The translations under genes and the position numbers were made by a program. DNA of 64,000 nt, taken from the NCBI RefSeq assembly GCF_018595675.2, contig NZ_CP092333.1:4922001-4986000 (forward strand), written 5' to 3'. Below are positions 19,298 to 28,902 of this stretch, piece by piece (the stretch's first letter is position 1; every line of letters starts with the position of its first letter). The notes beneath the pieces are model-generated. The model ran no database searches, was not told the DNA's origin, and saw nothing but the letters and a program-made list of their open reading frames with translations. Source of the stretch: Flavihumibacter fluvii. GTDB lineage: Bacteria; Bacteroidota; Bacteroidia; Chitinophagales; Chitinophagaceae.

Positions 19298-19626
19298 GGT
19301 AGTATCATGTTTTGTTCAGGTGCAGTTGAGGCGTCAAAATGATAATCAATGGCCAGATCTGAAATCTGGTCCGTATTTGGCACATTACCAGCATCAGGAT
19401 TGGACAATAACAACCAGGTATTCACCAGCAGGATCACCAGGCTCAATGATATGGCCACCGCCGGCCTTGACAGTTTATAAGCCAGTATATTCCAAATACC
19501 GTTGTCTTCATTTCGCCTGCCCTGCATTTTCTCAAATAGAAAAGGTGATGCAGTTGCCCGTTGAATGCCTTCCAGGCTATTTAAGACCTCAGTTATTTTT
19601 TCAGATATTTCTGTTTTATCCTTCAT
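19294..19626 (-). CDS. Small single-pass membrane protein, possible anti-sigma partner
   Basis: A 110-residue protein with a cytosolic N-terminal half, one central membrane segment (VAISLSLVILLVNTWLLL, about residues 57-74) and a short outer tail. It overlaps the end of the sigma-factor gene by 11 bases and the Spy-like gene by four. Position, size and topology fit an anti-sigma factor or its accessory, but no zinc-binding anti-sigma motif (HxxxCxxC) is present, so the role is inferred from context only. Confidence 0.65.
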   Translation of the reverse strand: MKDKTEISEKITEVLNSLEGIQRATASPFLFEKMQGRRNEDNGIWNILAYKLSRPAVAISLSLVILLVNTWLLLSNPDAGNVPNTDQISDLAIDYHFDASTAPEQNMILP

Positions 19627-20218
19627 GACGATTGTTTTGATAAAATGTTGCCAATGATTTTCTCAAATTATTTTTTGCCCTTTGCAGCAATGATTCTACG
19701 GCGCCAACTGATACTCCGGTTATTGCAGCTATTTCCAAAACCGAAAGCCCCTCTACCTTCTGCAAACTGAAAGCAATCCTTTGTTGTTCTGGTAGTTGCC
19801 GGATGGCAGCAAATAATATGGCGGCATCCTGTTTTTTTTCCATTTGCACACCTGGATGAATAAAATCAGGCGCATCAGTTTCAAGCCGTATTTCCTTTCC
19901 CCATATCGATTGTATCCATCCAAACCGTTTTTGCCGTTTCATTTTTCGCAGGTGATCAACTGCTTTTCTAACAGTGATCTGGTACAACCAGGTGCCTGCA
20001 GTAGCTTCTGCCCTGAAATCCTGCAGTGATCGCCATGCAGCCAGGAATACTTCCTGGGTGATATCATCTGCATCAGATTCATGCTGCACAATACCCAGGG
20101 CTGTATTGTATATCCTATCCTTCCAGTCAGCCACCATTTGCCGGAAAGCAGTTTCATCACCCTGTTGTAGCCGTTCTATAAAATCTGGTTCATGCAAGAT
20201 CTGCCTTTTGATATCCAC
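19616..20218 (-). CDS. ECF RNA polymerase sigma factor
   Basis: A 200-residue sigma-70 family protein of the ECF type. Region 2 includes DADDITQEVFLAAWRSL, and region 4 includes LPEQQRIAFSLQKVEGL followed by the helix-turn-helix IAAITGVSVGAVESLLQRAK. The start is GTG at 20218, which overlaps the TAG stop of the outer-membrane gene (TAGTG), so the two are translationally coupled. It is unusual for the barrel gene to lead such an operon. It probably directs transcription of envelope genes, perhaps including this operon. Confidence 0.92.
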   Translation of the reverse strand: MDIKRQILHEPDFIERLQQGDETAFRQMVADWKDRIYNTALGIVQHESDADDITQEVFLAAWRSLQDFRAEATAGTWLYQITVRKAVDHLRKMKRQKRFGWIQSIWGKEIRLETDAPDFIHPGVQMEKKQDAAILFAAIRQLPEQQRIAFSLQKVEGLSVLEIAAITGVSVGAVESLLQRAKNNLRKSLATFYQNNRHEG

Positions 20219-23022
20219 TAATATAACCCATCCCGGCTAAAGGTCCTTTTGGGTGCTGGTGCTTTTCCGAAATTCTTGATCTTATAATAAAAAGTAAGCA
20301 TAAAATATTGGGTCAAGACCTTTGTCTGCAGATCTTCAATATAATTCGCGGTCACATTCCGGCTTATACTCCGGTTTTGCTTCAGCAGGTCAAAAACGGA
20401 CAAACGCAATTCACTTTTCTGTTCTTTGCCAAATTTCTTGCCAACAGCCATATTCCATAACCAGAAATTCTGGTTAAACGCGGCTGTTAATCCTCTGTAT
20501 AATTGGTTATTGACATCTGTATTCAGCAACCATCCGTTTTTAGTCAGGAGATTTAGTCCCAACCCTGCTGATTGCGAAAAATAATTGTTATCCAGGTTTT
20601 CCTGGAAGCTGTTGGTTACAATGTTATAATTGGCCGAATAATTAAAGTTGAAGTCTATATACTGGCTGATATTACTCGAAACAATCAGTCCGCCATTATA
20701 AGTCATACTATTCGACCTGTTAAACACATTATTGATCAAAGCCGGTGTTCTGATATATGCTGCCCCCGCATTAAAGGTGATATTGCTTTTAATGGTTTTC
20801 AAGGGAAATGACCAGGTAACAAATCCGTTCATATTCCAGTAACCATTGAGGTTAATGGGCTTTGATAGCTGGGAACCACGGAATAAGGTTACAGTAGGCG
20901 TTAGTACAGAATCTGCATAAGCTGTATATGTGGCATTTGAAATATAATTGTCGGCCTGGTTAGCAAAGAAGTTGACCAGTAAGCTGCTCCCTTTTCGGCT
21001 ATTGGTATACGTGTACCTGCCTCCGAACCGGTTACTTACCGATTGTTCCAGCTCCGGATTACCGGTTGTGAAATACAGTGTATTATTATTGTTGATTACA
21101 TTCTGCAGCTGGTTTACCGATGGGTTATTGGTAGATGATCTGTAGAACAGCCGCAGGTTACTTTTCTGAGAGAGCTTCACCCGGTACATAGCATTGGGCA
21201 GAAGGTTGCTAAACGATTTTTTCAAGGTACCGGACTGCGGATAGGTCTGGAAATTTTCCAGTGTGGCCGACTGGGCATCAAGTCCTACAGAAAAATTTTT
21301 GTCCCGGTCGCCAAACCGGTAGCTGATGCCCCCTCTCTGGGTTTTAACTTCATTGGTGAACACATTTGAAAGACTGGTATCCAACACATTGTATTTGTCG
21401 CTCGCAGCATCATAACCCCAGGTTCTCTGGTCGGCATTGCTATGCGTAAATGATGGATTGTAGCTGAATTGAACTTGCCCTTTTTTACCCACTGGTTCAG
21501 TATAGGATAGGTTGGCTGAAAGGTTATATCCGTTTGTTTCAGCAACCTGCTGCTGTAAAAGGGAGTCATAATCCTGGACAGACCCTTTAAAGAAAGTTGA
21601 AATCGCGCTTACATCCTGCACTGAATTTCGGTTATTAAGCCCCGTAGTAATACCGGCAGACAGTGATCTGCCTTTTTTGGGAAATGCGTGCCTGAATAAT
21701 ATCGTATTATTTAAGTTGTATCCATTTCCGTTTGTAGCAGTGATATTTTTCGTACTGCTGATGGGTGAATTATTGGGGAAGCTCTGCAAACCGGCCAGGC
21801 TATTGGTATTATTGGTGCTTTGGAAATTTACACTGGGTATAATAAGCAACGAATTATTGGAATCGATTTTGTATTCGAGCCGCATGTTAATCCGATGGTT
21901 GCTGCTTTTATTTGTTGCATCCGAGACCTCCCGGTAGAATGTGCTGGAGTCTGCTGTTAGGAATTGTTCCCGGTTGGAGACACTATTATTTTCATTATTG
22001 GCCGCATTGAAAAAATACGAGCCGCTGACCGTTACTTTTTTCCCCCAAAGATCACTGTAATTAATGCCCATGGCATTGGTAGTGGTAATGCCGTTTTTTC
22101 CCGAGACCTGGAAATTGTCGGTACCGCCTTGTCCACCGCGACCTGCACCGCCACTTCTGCCGCTTCCCCCACCTGTCAATCCAAGTATATCTGAACCTGA
22201 GAAATTTTGCTGGTTAATATTATTGAACAGGCCGATCAAAGATACCCGCCTGTTTTTATCAAAAAAGTTCACCGAACCGCCTCCCTGGTAGCGGTCCTGG
22301 GTTCCGTAACCGGCATAAACCCTTCCAAACTGACCATTGCGTTTGTCTTCCCTGGTGGTTATATTTATAGCCTTATACCCGTTGCCATCATCAAATCCAG
22401 TCAATTGTGCCTGATCGCTGAGGCGGTCGAAGACCTGTATCTTGTCTACTATTTCCGCTGGCAGGTTTTTTAAAGCGGCTGCTGCATCATCCCCAAAAAA
22501 TTCCTTGCCGTCAACGGTAAGTTTACGGATTGTTTCCCCCTGCGCTTTCAGTGTTCCGTTCTCCACAACAATACCCGGCATTTTTTTTACGAGGTCTTCT
22601 ACATTGGCATCCGGATTTACTTTGAACTGGCTGGCGTTAAACTGTAGGGTGTCACCTTTCTGCTGGGCAGGTGGGCTTGTAGCTTTTACCACCACTTCAT
22701 CAAGACTTTTTCCTCCCTTTTTCAGGCTGATCAGCCCAAGTTCCAGGTTTTTGCCCTGGACAGTAATGTTTTTTTCGAAAACATCAAATCCTACAAAACT
22801 GACCGTCAGTTTATAGGAGCCATTGGGTATTTCAGTAAATGAAAAATCCCCTGTTTTTGCTGATACTATGCTGCGGGATAACGTAATATTCTTCAATTGA
22901 ATGGTGGCCCCCGATAATCCAATACTATTGAGGTCATCCTGTGCTTTTCCCCGTACAATATACTGTGCGAAAGCTGCTCCATGGACCAATAAAGCACTTA
23001 ATACAATCAATAATTTCTTCAT
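20218..23022 (-). CDS. Outer-membrane beta-barrel protein with carboxypeptidase-like regulatory domain
   Basis: A 934-residue protein with a signal peptide (MKKLLIVLSALLVHGAAFA), an N-terminal carboxypeptidase-regulatory-like domain (about 20-110), a plug-like segment (DANVEDLVKKMPGIVVENG) and a long barrel typical of the OMP_b-brl_3 group of TonB-dependent-receptor relatives. A Gly/Arg/Ser-rich loop lies near residues 280-300 (GGGSGRSGGAGRGGQGG). Such proteins are thought to import or export large ligands. It heads a minus-strand operon with an ECF sigma factor, a small membrane protein and a Spy-like protein. No SusD partner is nearby. Confidence 0.88.
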   Translation of the reverse strand: MKKLLIVLSALLVHGAAFAQYIVRGKAQDDLNSIGLSGATIQLKNITLSRSIVSAKTGDFSFTEIPNGSYKLTVSFVGFDVFEKNITVQGKNLELGLISLKKGGKSLDEVVVKATSPPAQQKGDTLQFNASQFKVNPDANVEDLVKKMPGIVVENGTLKAQGETIRKLTVDGKEFFGDDAAAALKNLPAEIVDKIQVFDRLSDQAQLTGFDDGNGYKAINITTREDKRNGQFGRVYAGYGTQDRYQGGGSVNFFDKNRRVSLIGLFNNINQQNFSGSDILGLTGGGSGRSGGAGRGGQGGTDNFQVSGKNGITTTNAMGINYSDLWGKKVTVSGSYFFNAANNENNSVSNREQFLTADSSTFYREVSDATNKSSNHRINMRLEYKIDSNNSLLIIPSVNFQSTNNTNSLAGLQSFPNNSPISSTKNITATNGNGYNLNNTILFRHAFPKKGRSLSAGITTGLNNRNSVQDVSAISTFFKGSVQDYDSLLQQQVAETNGYNLSANLSYTEPVGKKGQVQFSYNPSFTHSNADQRTWGYDAASDKYNVLDTSLSNVFTNEVKTQRGGISYRFGDRDKNFSVGLDAQSATLENFQTYPQSGTLKKSFSNLLPNAMYRVKLSQKSNLRLFYRSSTNNPSVNQLQNVINNNNTLYFTTGNPELEQSVSNRFGGRYTYTNSRKGSSLLVNFFANQADNYISNATYTAYADSVLTPTVTLFRGSQLSKPINLNGYWNMNGFVTWSFPLKTIKSNITFNAGAAYIRTPALINNVFNRSNSMTYNGGLIVSSNISQYIDFNFNYSANYNIVTNSFQENLDNNYFSQSAGLGLNLLTKNGWLLNTDVNNQLYRGLTAAFNQNFWLWNMAVGKKFGKEQKSELRLSVFDLLKQNRSISRNVTANYIEDLQTKVLTQYFMLTFYYKIKNFGKAPAPKRTFSRDGLY

Positions 23023-23104
23023 ATCTGCATAGTTAACCTGGTAGTTAGACGCTTCCTGCTCCCAAATCCTTTGGTCTTGCCTATATTTATTTTTTTATTG
23101 TATT

Positions 23105-24013
23105 ATGATAAAGAGATTTATTCTGCTTCATATTGTTCTGGCTGCAATATTTCAATCTTATTCCGGCTGTTTATTTGCCCAAACGAAATCTGCCTATTTC
23201 ACGAATATCAGCAACTGGCACCAGCAAAGGGTTGCGTATCTTAAATCACCCACCGGCTGGCTGAACATCGAAGGCTTATTCTGGCTGCGACCCGGTAACA
23301 ATAGTTTCGGCAGTGCGCCGGGTAATGATATTGTATTTGAACATCCGGACATGCCAGCCAATGCCGGTGCATTTATCCTTTCAGGAAAACAAGTATTATG
23401 GCAATCGAATGCCGGCACATCAGTAATGGTTGATGGCCTCAATTTGGAGAAAGCCATTATTTACAATAGCGAATCTGCTAAAAACCCTGCAGTAAGGCTG
23501 GGGCCATTCAGCTGGAACATTATCAAAAGGGAAGAGAAGATCGGGGTTCGGTTCAGGAACCTGAACAGCCCTGCTGTGAATAATTTTACCGGCATTGACC
23601 GGTTTACTGTTGACAGCAGCTGGAAGTTGACAGCATTACTGGTGCCTTCTGAAAAAGGTGGTGTGGTGATTACAAATGTATTAGGTCAAACGAATCTTGA
23701 AAAATCACCCGGCCAGCTCCGGTTCAGCATTAATGGTAGAATATATACCCTCGAAGCCCTTGATGAAGGCGGCGATGAGTTGTTCATCATTTTTGGCGAT
23801 GCAACCAATGGTTCAACAACTTATCCGTCCGGAAGGTTTATCTATGTAATGAAACCCGGAGCCAACGGCCAGACAGAAATTGATTTCAATAAGGCCATCA
23901 ATCCGCCCTGCGCATTTACCGATTTTGCTACCTGCCCCATTCCGCCCCGCCAGAATGTACTGCCACTGGCTATTACAGCAGGCGAGAAAAACTTTGAACT
24001 TCATCCAAAATAA
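23105..24013 (+). CDS. DUF1684 family secreted protein
   Basis: A 302-residue protein with a signal peptide ending near FAQTK (about residue 27). The domain begins with NWHQQRVAYLKSPTGWLNIE and ends with the family hallmark NPPCAFTDFATCPIPP, two cysteines in the CAFxxxxxCPxPP arrangement. This is the DUF1684 fold, found in many Bacteroidota and Actinobacteria with no established function. It lies upstream of the amino-sugar locus but is separated from it by 113 bases and a palindromic site, so I do not treat it as part of that operon. Confidence 0.85.
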   Translation: MIKRFILLHIVLAAIFQSYSGCLFAQTKSAYFTNISNWHQQRVAYLKSPTGWLNIEGLFWLRPGNNSFGSAPGNDIVFEHPDMPANAGAFILSGKQVLWQSNAGTSVMVDGLNLEKAIIYNSESAKNPAVRLGPFSWNIIKREEKIGVRFRNLNSPAVNNFTGIDRFTVDSSWKLTALLVPSEKGGVVITNVLGQTNLEKSPGQLRFSINGRIYTLEALDEGGDELFIIFGDATNGSTTYPSGRFIYVMKPGANGQTEIDFNKAINPPCAFTDFATCPIPPRQNVLPLAITAGEKNFELHPK

Positions 24014-24086
24014 TATCCGGGCGGTTGGTATCGGAGCTTTTCGCACCGTATGATTTTTTGCAAGCTGGTTTATTATGCCGTATATT

Positions 24087-24100
24087 CGGGTACGTACCCG
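24087..24100. promoter_or_regulatory. Perfect palindrome, candidate LacI-type operator
   Basis: CGGGTACGTACCCG is a perfect 14-bp palindrome with a central CG, as in LacI-family operators. It ends 26 bases before the first gene of the amino-sugar locus, whose last gene encodes a LacI-family regulator. Confidence 0.5.
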
Positions 24101-24126
24101 TAAATTCAGACAGCTAAACTTACTGC

Positions 24127-25422
24127 ATGGAAAAAAACAGGCGGAATTTTATACGGCTCACTGGCATGACCGGGCTTGGATTAGCGGGTGGGGGCTTCAT
24201 ACAGGGCTTTGGTGCTTTATTACATTCAACAAAACAACCAGAAAATTTAATGGCTATGGGAAATTCCATACTTCCGGGAGAACAAACCAGTATCATTGGT
24301 GCTTATGGTAATTGGGCCGCCGGATTAACGGAGAACAAATTGCCATCCCTCTCATTCCGGAATACAGCCTTTAAGGATATAGCAAGTTGGAAAATTGCTG
24401 CACGTAAACGATTGGCTGAAAGATTGAATGTTCCTTCCACTGGTGCTATTCCAAAAGTTACTGTGAAAAGGGCCTTTGAATATGATGGCTTGCATATGGA
24501 GGAATTGAGCTGGCAGTTGCCATATGGCCCGGTAACTGATGCAATCCTGTTAAAACCTATCAACGCAAAAGGTAAGTTGCCAGGGATACTGGCATTTCAT
24601 GACCATGGCGGATTGAAATATTTCGGTACAAAAAAAATCACCCGTACTGCTGATGCACTGCATCCTATCATAGCAGAACACCAGAAGGAATCTTATGAGA
24701 ACCTCGCCTGGGCAAACGAAATAGCCAAAAGGGGATACGTGGTGTTAGTCTCCGATGCTTTTCCTTTTGCAAGCAGGAGGGTGTTGCTGAAAGATGTTCC
24801 TAAGGACCTGAGGGATGGATTGTCTGATCCAGTTGATGAAAATGTTGAGCAGATAAAAGCGTATAATAATTGGGCGTATAATCATGAACACATCATGGCA
24901 AAATCCTTATTCTGTGCCGGCACCACATGGCCGGGTGTATTTTATGCGGAAGACAAAAAAGCCCTTGATGTATTATGTGCCCGGCCTGATGTTGATCCAA
25001 ACTGTATTGGTTGCGGGGGATTGTCTGGCGGGGGCATGCGCACGGTCTTTATGGCGGGCCAGGATGACCGGATCAAGTGTGCAGTTTGTGTGGGTTTCAT
25101 GACCACCTGGAAGGATTTCGTATTAAACAAGGCGCCTAACCACACCTGGATGACCTATGTACCGATACTACCTAATGAATTGGATTTCCCGGAGATCCTT
25201 GGCCTGCGGGTACCCTTGCCGACTATGGTTTTGAATGATACAGAAGATGAACTTTATACCTTACCTGAAATGCGGGCCGCAGATAAGATCCTGGCGGATG
25301 TCTACCAAAAAGCAGGGGCTGCCGATCATTATAAATGTTCGTATTATCCCGGTCCGCATAAATTCGATAGAGCCATGCAGGCTGAAGCTTTTGACTGGTT
25401 CGATAAATGGCTGAAAGCATAA
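24127..25422 (+). CDS. Tat-exported alpha/beta hydrolase (acetyl-xylan-esterase/dienelactone-hydrolase type)
   Basis: A 431-residue protein with a twin-arginine leader (NRRNFIRLTGMTGLGLAGGG). The alpha/beta-hydrolase nucleophile is S300 in GCGGLSGGGMRT. A plausible acid is in NDTEDELYTLP and the histidine is in YYPGPHKFD near the C-terminus. The central region has FHDHGGLKYFG as oxyanion-hole strand. It belongs to the secreted carbohydrate-esterase-like hydrolases common in Bacteroidota. It is the first gene of the amino-sugar locus, and the Tat-exported GH109-type enzyme begins 29 bases downstream, so deacetylation or de-esterification of the same glycan is plausible. Confidence 0.8.
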   Translation: MEKNRRNFIRLTGMTGLGLAGGGFIQGFGALLHSTKQPENLMAMGNSILPGEQTSIIGAYGNWAAGLTENKLPSLSFRNTAFKDIASWKIAARKRLAERLNVPSTGAIPKVTVKRAFEYDGLHMEELSWQLPYGPVTDAILLKPINAKGKLPGILAFHDHGGLKYFGTKKITRTADALHPIIAEHQKESYENLAWANEIAKRGYVVLVSDAFPFASRRVLLKDVPKDLRDGLSDPVDENVEQIKAYNNWAYNHEHIMAKSLFCAGTTWPGVFYAEDKKALDVLCARPDVDPNCIGCGGLSGGGMRTVFMAGQDDRIKCAVCVGFMTTWKDFVLNKAPNHTWMTYVPILPNELDFPEILGLRVPLPTMVLNDTEDELYTLPEMRAADKILADVYQKAGAADHYKCSYYPGPHKFDRAMQAEAFDWFDKWLKA

Positions 25423-25451
25423 TCCCCATCAATAATTTTTAATAAAAAGAT

Positions 25452-26837
25452 ATGTCTTCAAATCGCAGGGATTTTTTAAGAACATCCGGATTGGCCTGTA
25501 TCAGTATGGTTGGACCTGCTGCTGTAAAGGGTTATTCTGCCGAACCCTTAGAGCAGGTGCTTAATACCGGCCATCAGCATTTTAATATGAGTGGCTATGC
25601 TGCCCCGAAAATTGAAACGGTACGGATTGGATTTATAGGTTTGGGCAACCGTGGTCCGGCAGCGGTTGAACGAATGACCCATATTGAAGGAACCGATATC
25701 AAAGCACTCTGTGATTTACGTCCGGAGAAAGCCGCAGCAGCAAAGAAATTGCTCGAAGGCACAAATCACCAGGCTGATATCTATACTGGCAAGGTGGATG
25801 AGTGGAAAAAATTATGCGACCGGAAAGATATTGACCTGGTCTATATTGCCACACCATGGAATTTACATACACCTATGGCTGTTTACGCCATGAAACAGGG
25901 CAAACATGTATGCGTTGAAGTCCCGGCTGCGAAGACCATCGAAGAATGCTGGCAACTGGTTGAAACATCCGAGCAGACTAAAAAGCACTGTATCATCCTC
26001 GAAAACTGCTGTTATGATTTCTTTGAATTGCTCACGCTGAATATGGCACGCCAGGGTTTATTTGGAGAGATCGTCCATGGCGAAGGCGCCTATATTCATT
26101 CCCTGCTGGAAGGAAATTTCTCAAAAGATAAGTATTATGATTCCTGGCGCCTGAAAGAAAATTTCAGGAACGGTAATCTTTATCCGACACATGGATTAGG
26201 ACCCATTGCACAGGTTATGGATATTAACCGTGGCGATAAAATGGATTTCCTGGTAGCGGTATCTGGCAAAGATTTCCAGATGTCAGCCATGGCCAGGGAG
26301 CTTGCCGCAAAAGATAATTTTTATAAACCTTTTGCGGATAAACAGTTCAGGGGCAATATGAATACTACTACCATCAAGACCAACAGGGGCCGCACGATTA
26401 TGTTGCAACACGATGTGACTTCCCCCAATGTGTACTCCCGGATCCATAAGGTAAGCGGCACCAAAGGTTCCTGCCTGAAGTATCCATTACCGGGAAAGAT
26501 CGCATTTGGTCATGAAGACTGGATTACGGAAGCGGCTTATAAAGAGCTGGAAGCAAAATACACGGCACCGATCGTTACCAAAGTGGGTGGACTGGCGAAG
26601 CAGGTGGGGGGCCATGGAGGTATGGATTTCCTGATGGACTGGCGTACTATCGATTGCCTGCGCAACGGCCTCGCGGTGGATATGGACGTGTACGATGCGG
26701 CACTATGGAGTGCCATTGCTCCATTGAGTGAAAAGTCAGTGGCCAACCGCTCCAATTCAGTAGACATTCCGGATTTTACTGCAGGCTCCTGGAAAACCAA
26801 TAAGCCTGTTGATATTTCATTAAGCAATGCAAAATAA
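25452..26837 (+). CDS. GH109-type alpha-N-acetylgalactosaminidase (Gfo/Idh/MocA fold, Tat-exported)
   Basis: A 461-residue protein with a Tat leader (NRRDFLRTSGLACISMVG) and a Rossmann motif GFIGLGNRG at residues 60-68. The stretch TPWNLHTPMAVYAMKQGKH, followed by VEVPAAKTIEECW, is characteristic of family GH109, which removes alpha-GalNAc by an NAD-dependent redox mechanism. Length agrees with that family. Its stop overlaps the NagB start (TAATG), so it is coupled to amino-sugar catabolism. A non-glycosidase oxidoreductase of the same fold cannot be excluded, but export plus context favour a glycosidase. Confidence 0.85.
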   Translation: MSSNRRDFLRTSGLACISMVGPAAVKGYSAEPLEQVLNTGHQHFNMSGYAAPKIETVRIGFIGLGNRGPAAVERMTHIEGTDIKALCDLRPEKAAAAKKLLEGTNHQADIYTGKVDEWKKLCDRKDIDLVYIATPWNLHTPMAVYAMKQGKHVCVEVPAAKTIEECWQLVETSEQTKKHCIILENCCYDFFELLTLNMARQGLFGEIVHGEGAYIHSLLEGNFSKDKYYDSWRLKENFRNGNLYPTHGLGPIAQVMDINRGDKMDFLVAVSGKDFQMSAMARELAAKDNFYKPFADKQFRGNMNTTTIKTNRGRTIMLQHDVTSPNVYSRIHKVSGTKGSCLKYPLPGKIAFGHEDWITEAAYKELEAKYTAPIVTKVGGLAKQVGGHGGMDFLMDWRTIDCLRNGLAVDMDVYDAALWSAIAPLSEKSVANRSNSVDIPDFTAGSWKTNKPVDISLSNAK

Positions 26838-27592
26838 TGAGCGTATATATATTAAATGACAAGGTTGAATTGGGCAAGGCCGCAGGCGCGGCAGCCGGAC
26901 AATTGATCCGTGCTGCCATAGGACATAATGGAACAGCCAGTATCATCCTGGCGACCGGGGCCAGCCAGTTTGAAACCCTGAAGCGTTTAATCGATGAGCC
27001 AGGCATCGACTGGACCAAAGTAGTTATGTTTCACCTGGATGAATATATCAGTTTACCGGAAACACACCCGGCCAGTTTCAGGAAATATCTAAAGGAACGT
27101 TTCCTGGCGAAAGTGGGACCCTTAAAAGCAGTTTACCTGGTGAATGGCGAATCGGATTCGGCTACAGAATGTAAGCGGCTTCATGAGGCCATAACAGCCA
27201 CTACCATTGATGTGGCCCTGGTGGGTATTGGCGAAAATGGTCACCTTGCCTTTAATGATCCGCCTGCCGATTTTGATACGGAAGATGCATTCATTATCGT
27301 TAATCTCGATGAGCTCTGCCGCAAACAACAACTTGGCGAAGGCTGGTTTAAAACCCTGGATGAAGTCCCTGCACAGGCAATCAGCATGTCGATCCGGCAA
27401 ATCATGAAATCAAAAGCCATCATCTGCTCCGTGCCCGATAGCCGAAAAGCTATTGCAGTGAAAAACACGCTGGAACAGGAAGTTAGTAACCTTTATCCTG
27501 CTAGTATATTGCAGACTCATCCTGATTGCAGGTTCTATCTGGACCAGTCTTCAGCGGAACTTTTATCTGTTTCATCAACTCTTCGCCAATGA
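26837..27592 (+). CDS. nagB: Glucosamine-6-phosphate deaminase
   Basis: A 251-residue cytosolic enzyme that converts glucosamine-6-phosphate to fructose-6-phosphate and ammonia. Family motifs are present: LATGASQFETL (substrate phosphate loop), FHLDEYI with the catalytic aspartate, and GIGENGHLAFNDP with the ring-opening histidine. Length is close to the short bacterial NagB forms. It starts one base into the previous stop codon and overlaps the permease start by four bases (ATGA), so it is tightly coupled inside the locus. Confidence 0.95.
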   Translation: MSVYILNDKVELGKAAGAAAGQLIRAAIGHNGTASIILATGASQFETLKRLIDEPGIDWTKVVMFHLDEYISLPETHPASFRKYLKERFLAKVGPLKAVYLVNGESDSATECKRLHEAITATTIDVALVGIGENGHLAFNDPPADFDTEDAFIIVNLDELCRKQQLGEGWFKTLDEVPAQAISMSIRQIMKSKAIICSVPDSRKAIAVKNTLEQEVSNLYPASILQTHPDCRFYLDQSSAELLSVSSTLRQ

Positions 27593-28902
27593 CCGGACAG
27601 GTAGACATCGGTTCGCTGACCAAAAGGCAAACACTGGTTTCAATAGGAATTATCGGGCTCCTGTTTTTTATATTCGGATTTGTTTCCTGGGTGAATTCCA
27701 TCCTGATCCCTTATTTCAAGATCGCCTGCGAACTGACCAATTTCCAGGCCTACCTGGTCACGTTCGCCTTTTATATTTCCTATTTTATTATGTCTGTACC
27801 CTCTTCTTACCTGTTGAAAAAAATCGGGTTTAAAAAAGGTATGATGGCAGGTTTCTGGGTGATGTCTGCCGGCGCTTTTGTTTTCCTGCCGGCCGCTTAT
27901 TCCCGTACCTATCCGGTTTTTTTGCTGGGATTGTTTATGCTGGGTACAGGGCTATCCGTATTGCAAACTGCCGCGAATCCGTATATCACGGTACTGGGAC
28001 CCAAGGAAAGTGCTGCACAAAGGATCAGTATCATGGGCATTTGCAATAAAGGCGCTGGTATTTTAGCCCCACTGATCTTTGCCGCAGTTGTTCTGAAAGC
28101 TACCGATACCGACCTCTTCAAAGAGTTGTCCGCCATGCATTCCATTCAAAGGGATTTGGTTTTGGATGAATTGATCCGGCGTGTAATCATTCCTTATGCT
28201 ATTGTTGGCACAGTGCTGTTTGGACTAGGTTTGATGGTTCGTTTCTCGCCTTTGCCGGAGATAAATACCGAGCAGGAAGATGCCGAACTTGCCGCAGCCA
28301 ATGCAGGCAAAAAGAATATATTCCAGTTCCCGCACCTGATCCTTGGTGCTATTGGTATCTTCCTTCATGTGGGTACACAGGTGATTTCCATTGATACCAT
28401 TATTGGTTATGCTGATTCGATGAACATCGGATTATTAGAAGCTAAAGTGTTTCCTTCCTATACGCTGGCAGCTACTATTTTCGGATATATCATGGGTGTC
28501 ATTTGTATTCCGAAATTCATCAGCCAGGTAAATGCCTTGCGTATCTGCACGCTGCTCGGTGTTATCTTTACCCTTTGTATTCTTTTTGTCAGTAAACCTG
28601 TGACTGTATTTGGCCATGCTGCGGATATCTCCATCTGGTTTGTAGTATTGCTGGGATTGGCTAATTCCCTGGTCTGGGCAGGAATCTGGCCACTGGCGCT
28701 GGATGGCCTTGGCCGCTTTACAAAAGTCGGCGCATCTGTTATGGTCATGGGCCTTTGCGGAAATGCCATCCTGCCTTTATTCTATGGTTATTTTGCGGAC
28801 CTTTTTACGACCAGGACTGCTTATGCAGTATTAATGCCCTGTTACCTCTACCTGGTGTTTTATGCATTGTATGGACATAAAATCAGAAAATGGTCATGGT
28901 GA
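27589..28902 (+). CDS. Sugar MFS permease (FHS family, NagP-like)
   Basis: A 437-residue major-facilitator protein with about 12 membrane segments. GIIGLLFFIFGFVSWVNSIL opens TM1 and GTGLSVLQTAANPYI is the FHS-family signature near TM4/TM5. The FucP/NagP group imports fucose, glucose/galactose or N-acetylglucosamine by proton symport. I place the start at 27589, where ATG overlaps the nagB stop as ATGA; the frame opens 21 codons earlier but that part overlaps nagB. Its position between nagB and nagA indicates an amino-sugar substrate. Confidence 0.9.
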   Translation: MTGQVDIGSLTKRQTLVSIGIIGLLFFIFGFVSWVNSILIPYFKIACELTNFQAYLVTFAFYISYFIMSVPSSYLLKKIGFKKGMMAGFWVMSAGAFVFLPAAYSRTYPVFLLGLFMLGTGLSVLQTAANPYITVLGPKESAAQRISIMGICNKGAGILAPLIFAAVVLKATDTDLFKELSAMHSIQRDLVLDELIRRVIIPYAIVGTVLFGLGLMVRFSPLPEINTEQEDAELAAANAGKKNIFQFPHLILGAIGIFLHVGTQVISIDTIIGYADSMNIGLLEAKVFPSYTLAATIFGYIMGVICIPKFISQVNALRICTLLGVIFTLCILFVSKPVTVFGHAADISIWFVVLLGLANSLVWAGIWPLALDGLGRFTKVGASVMVMGLCGNAILPLFYGYFADLFTTRTAYAVLMPCYLYLVFYALYGHKIRKWSW

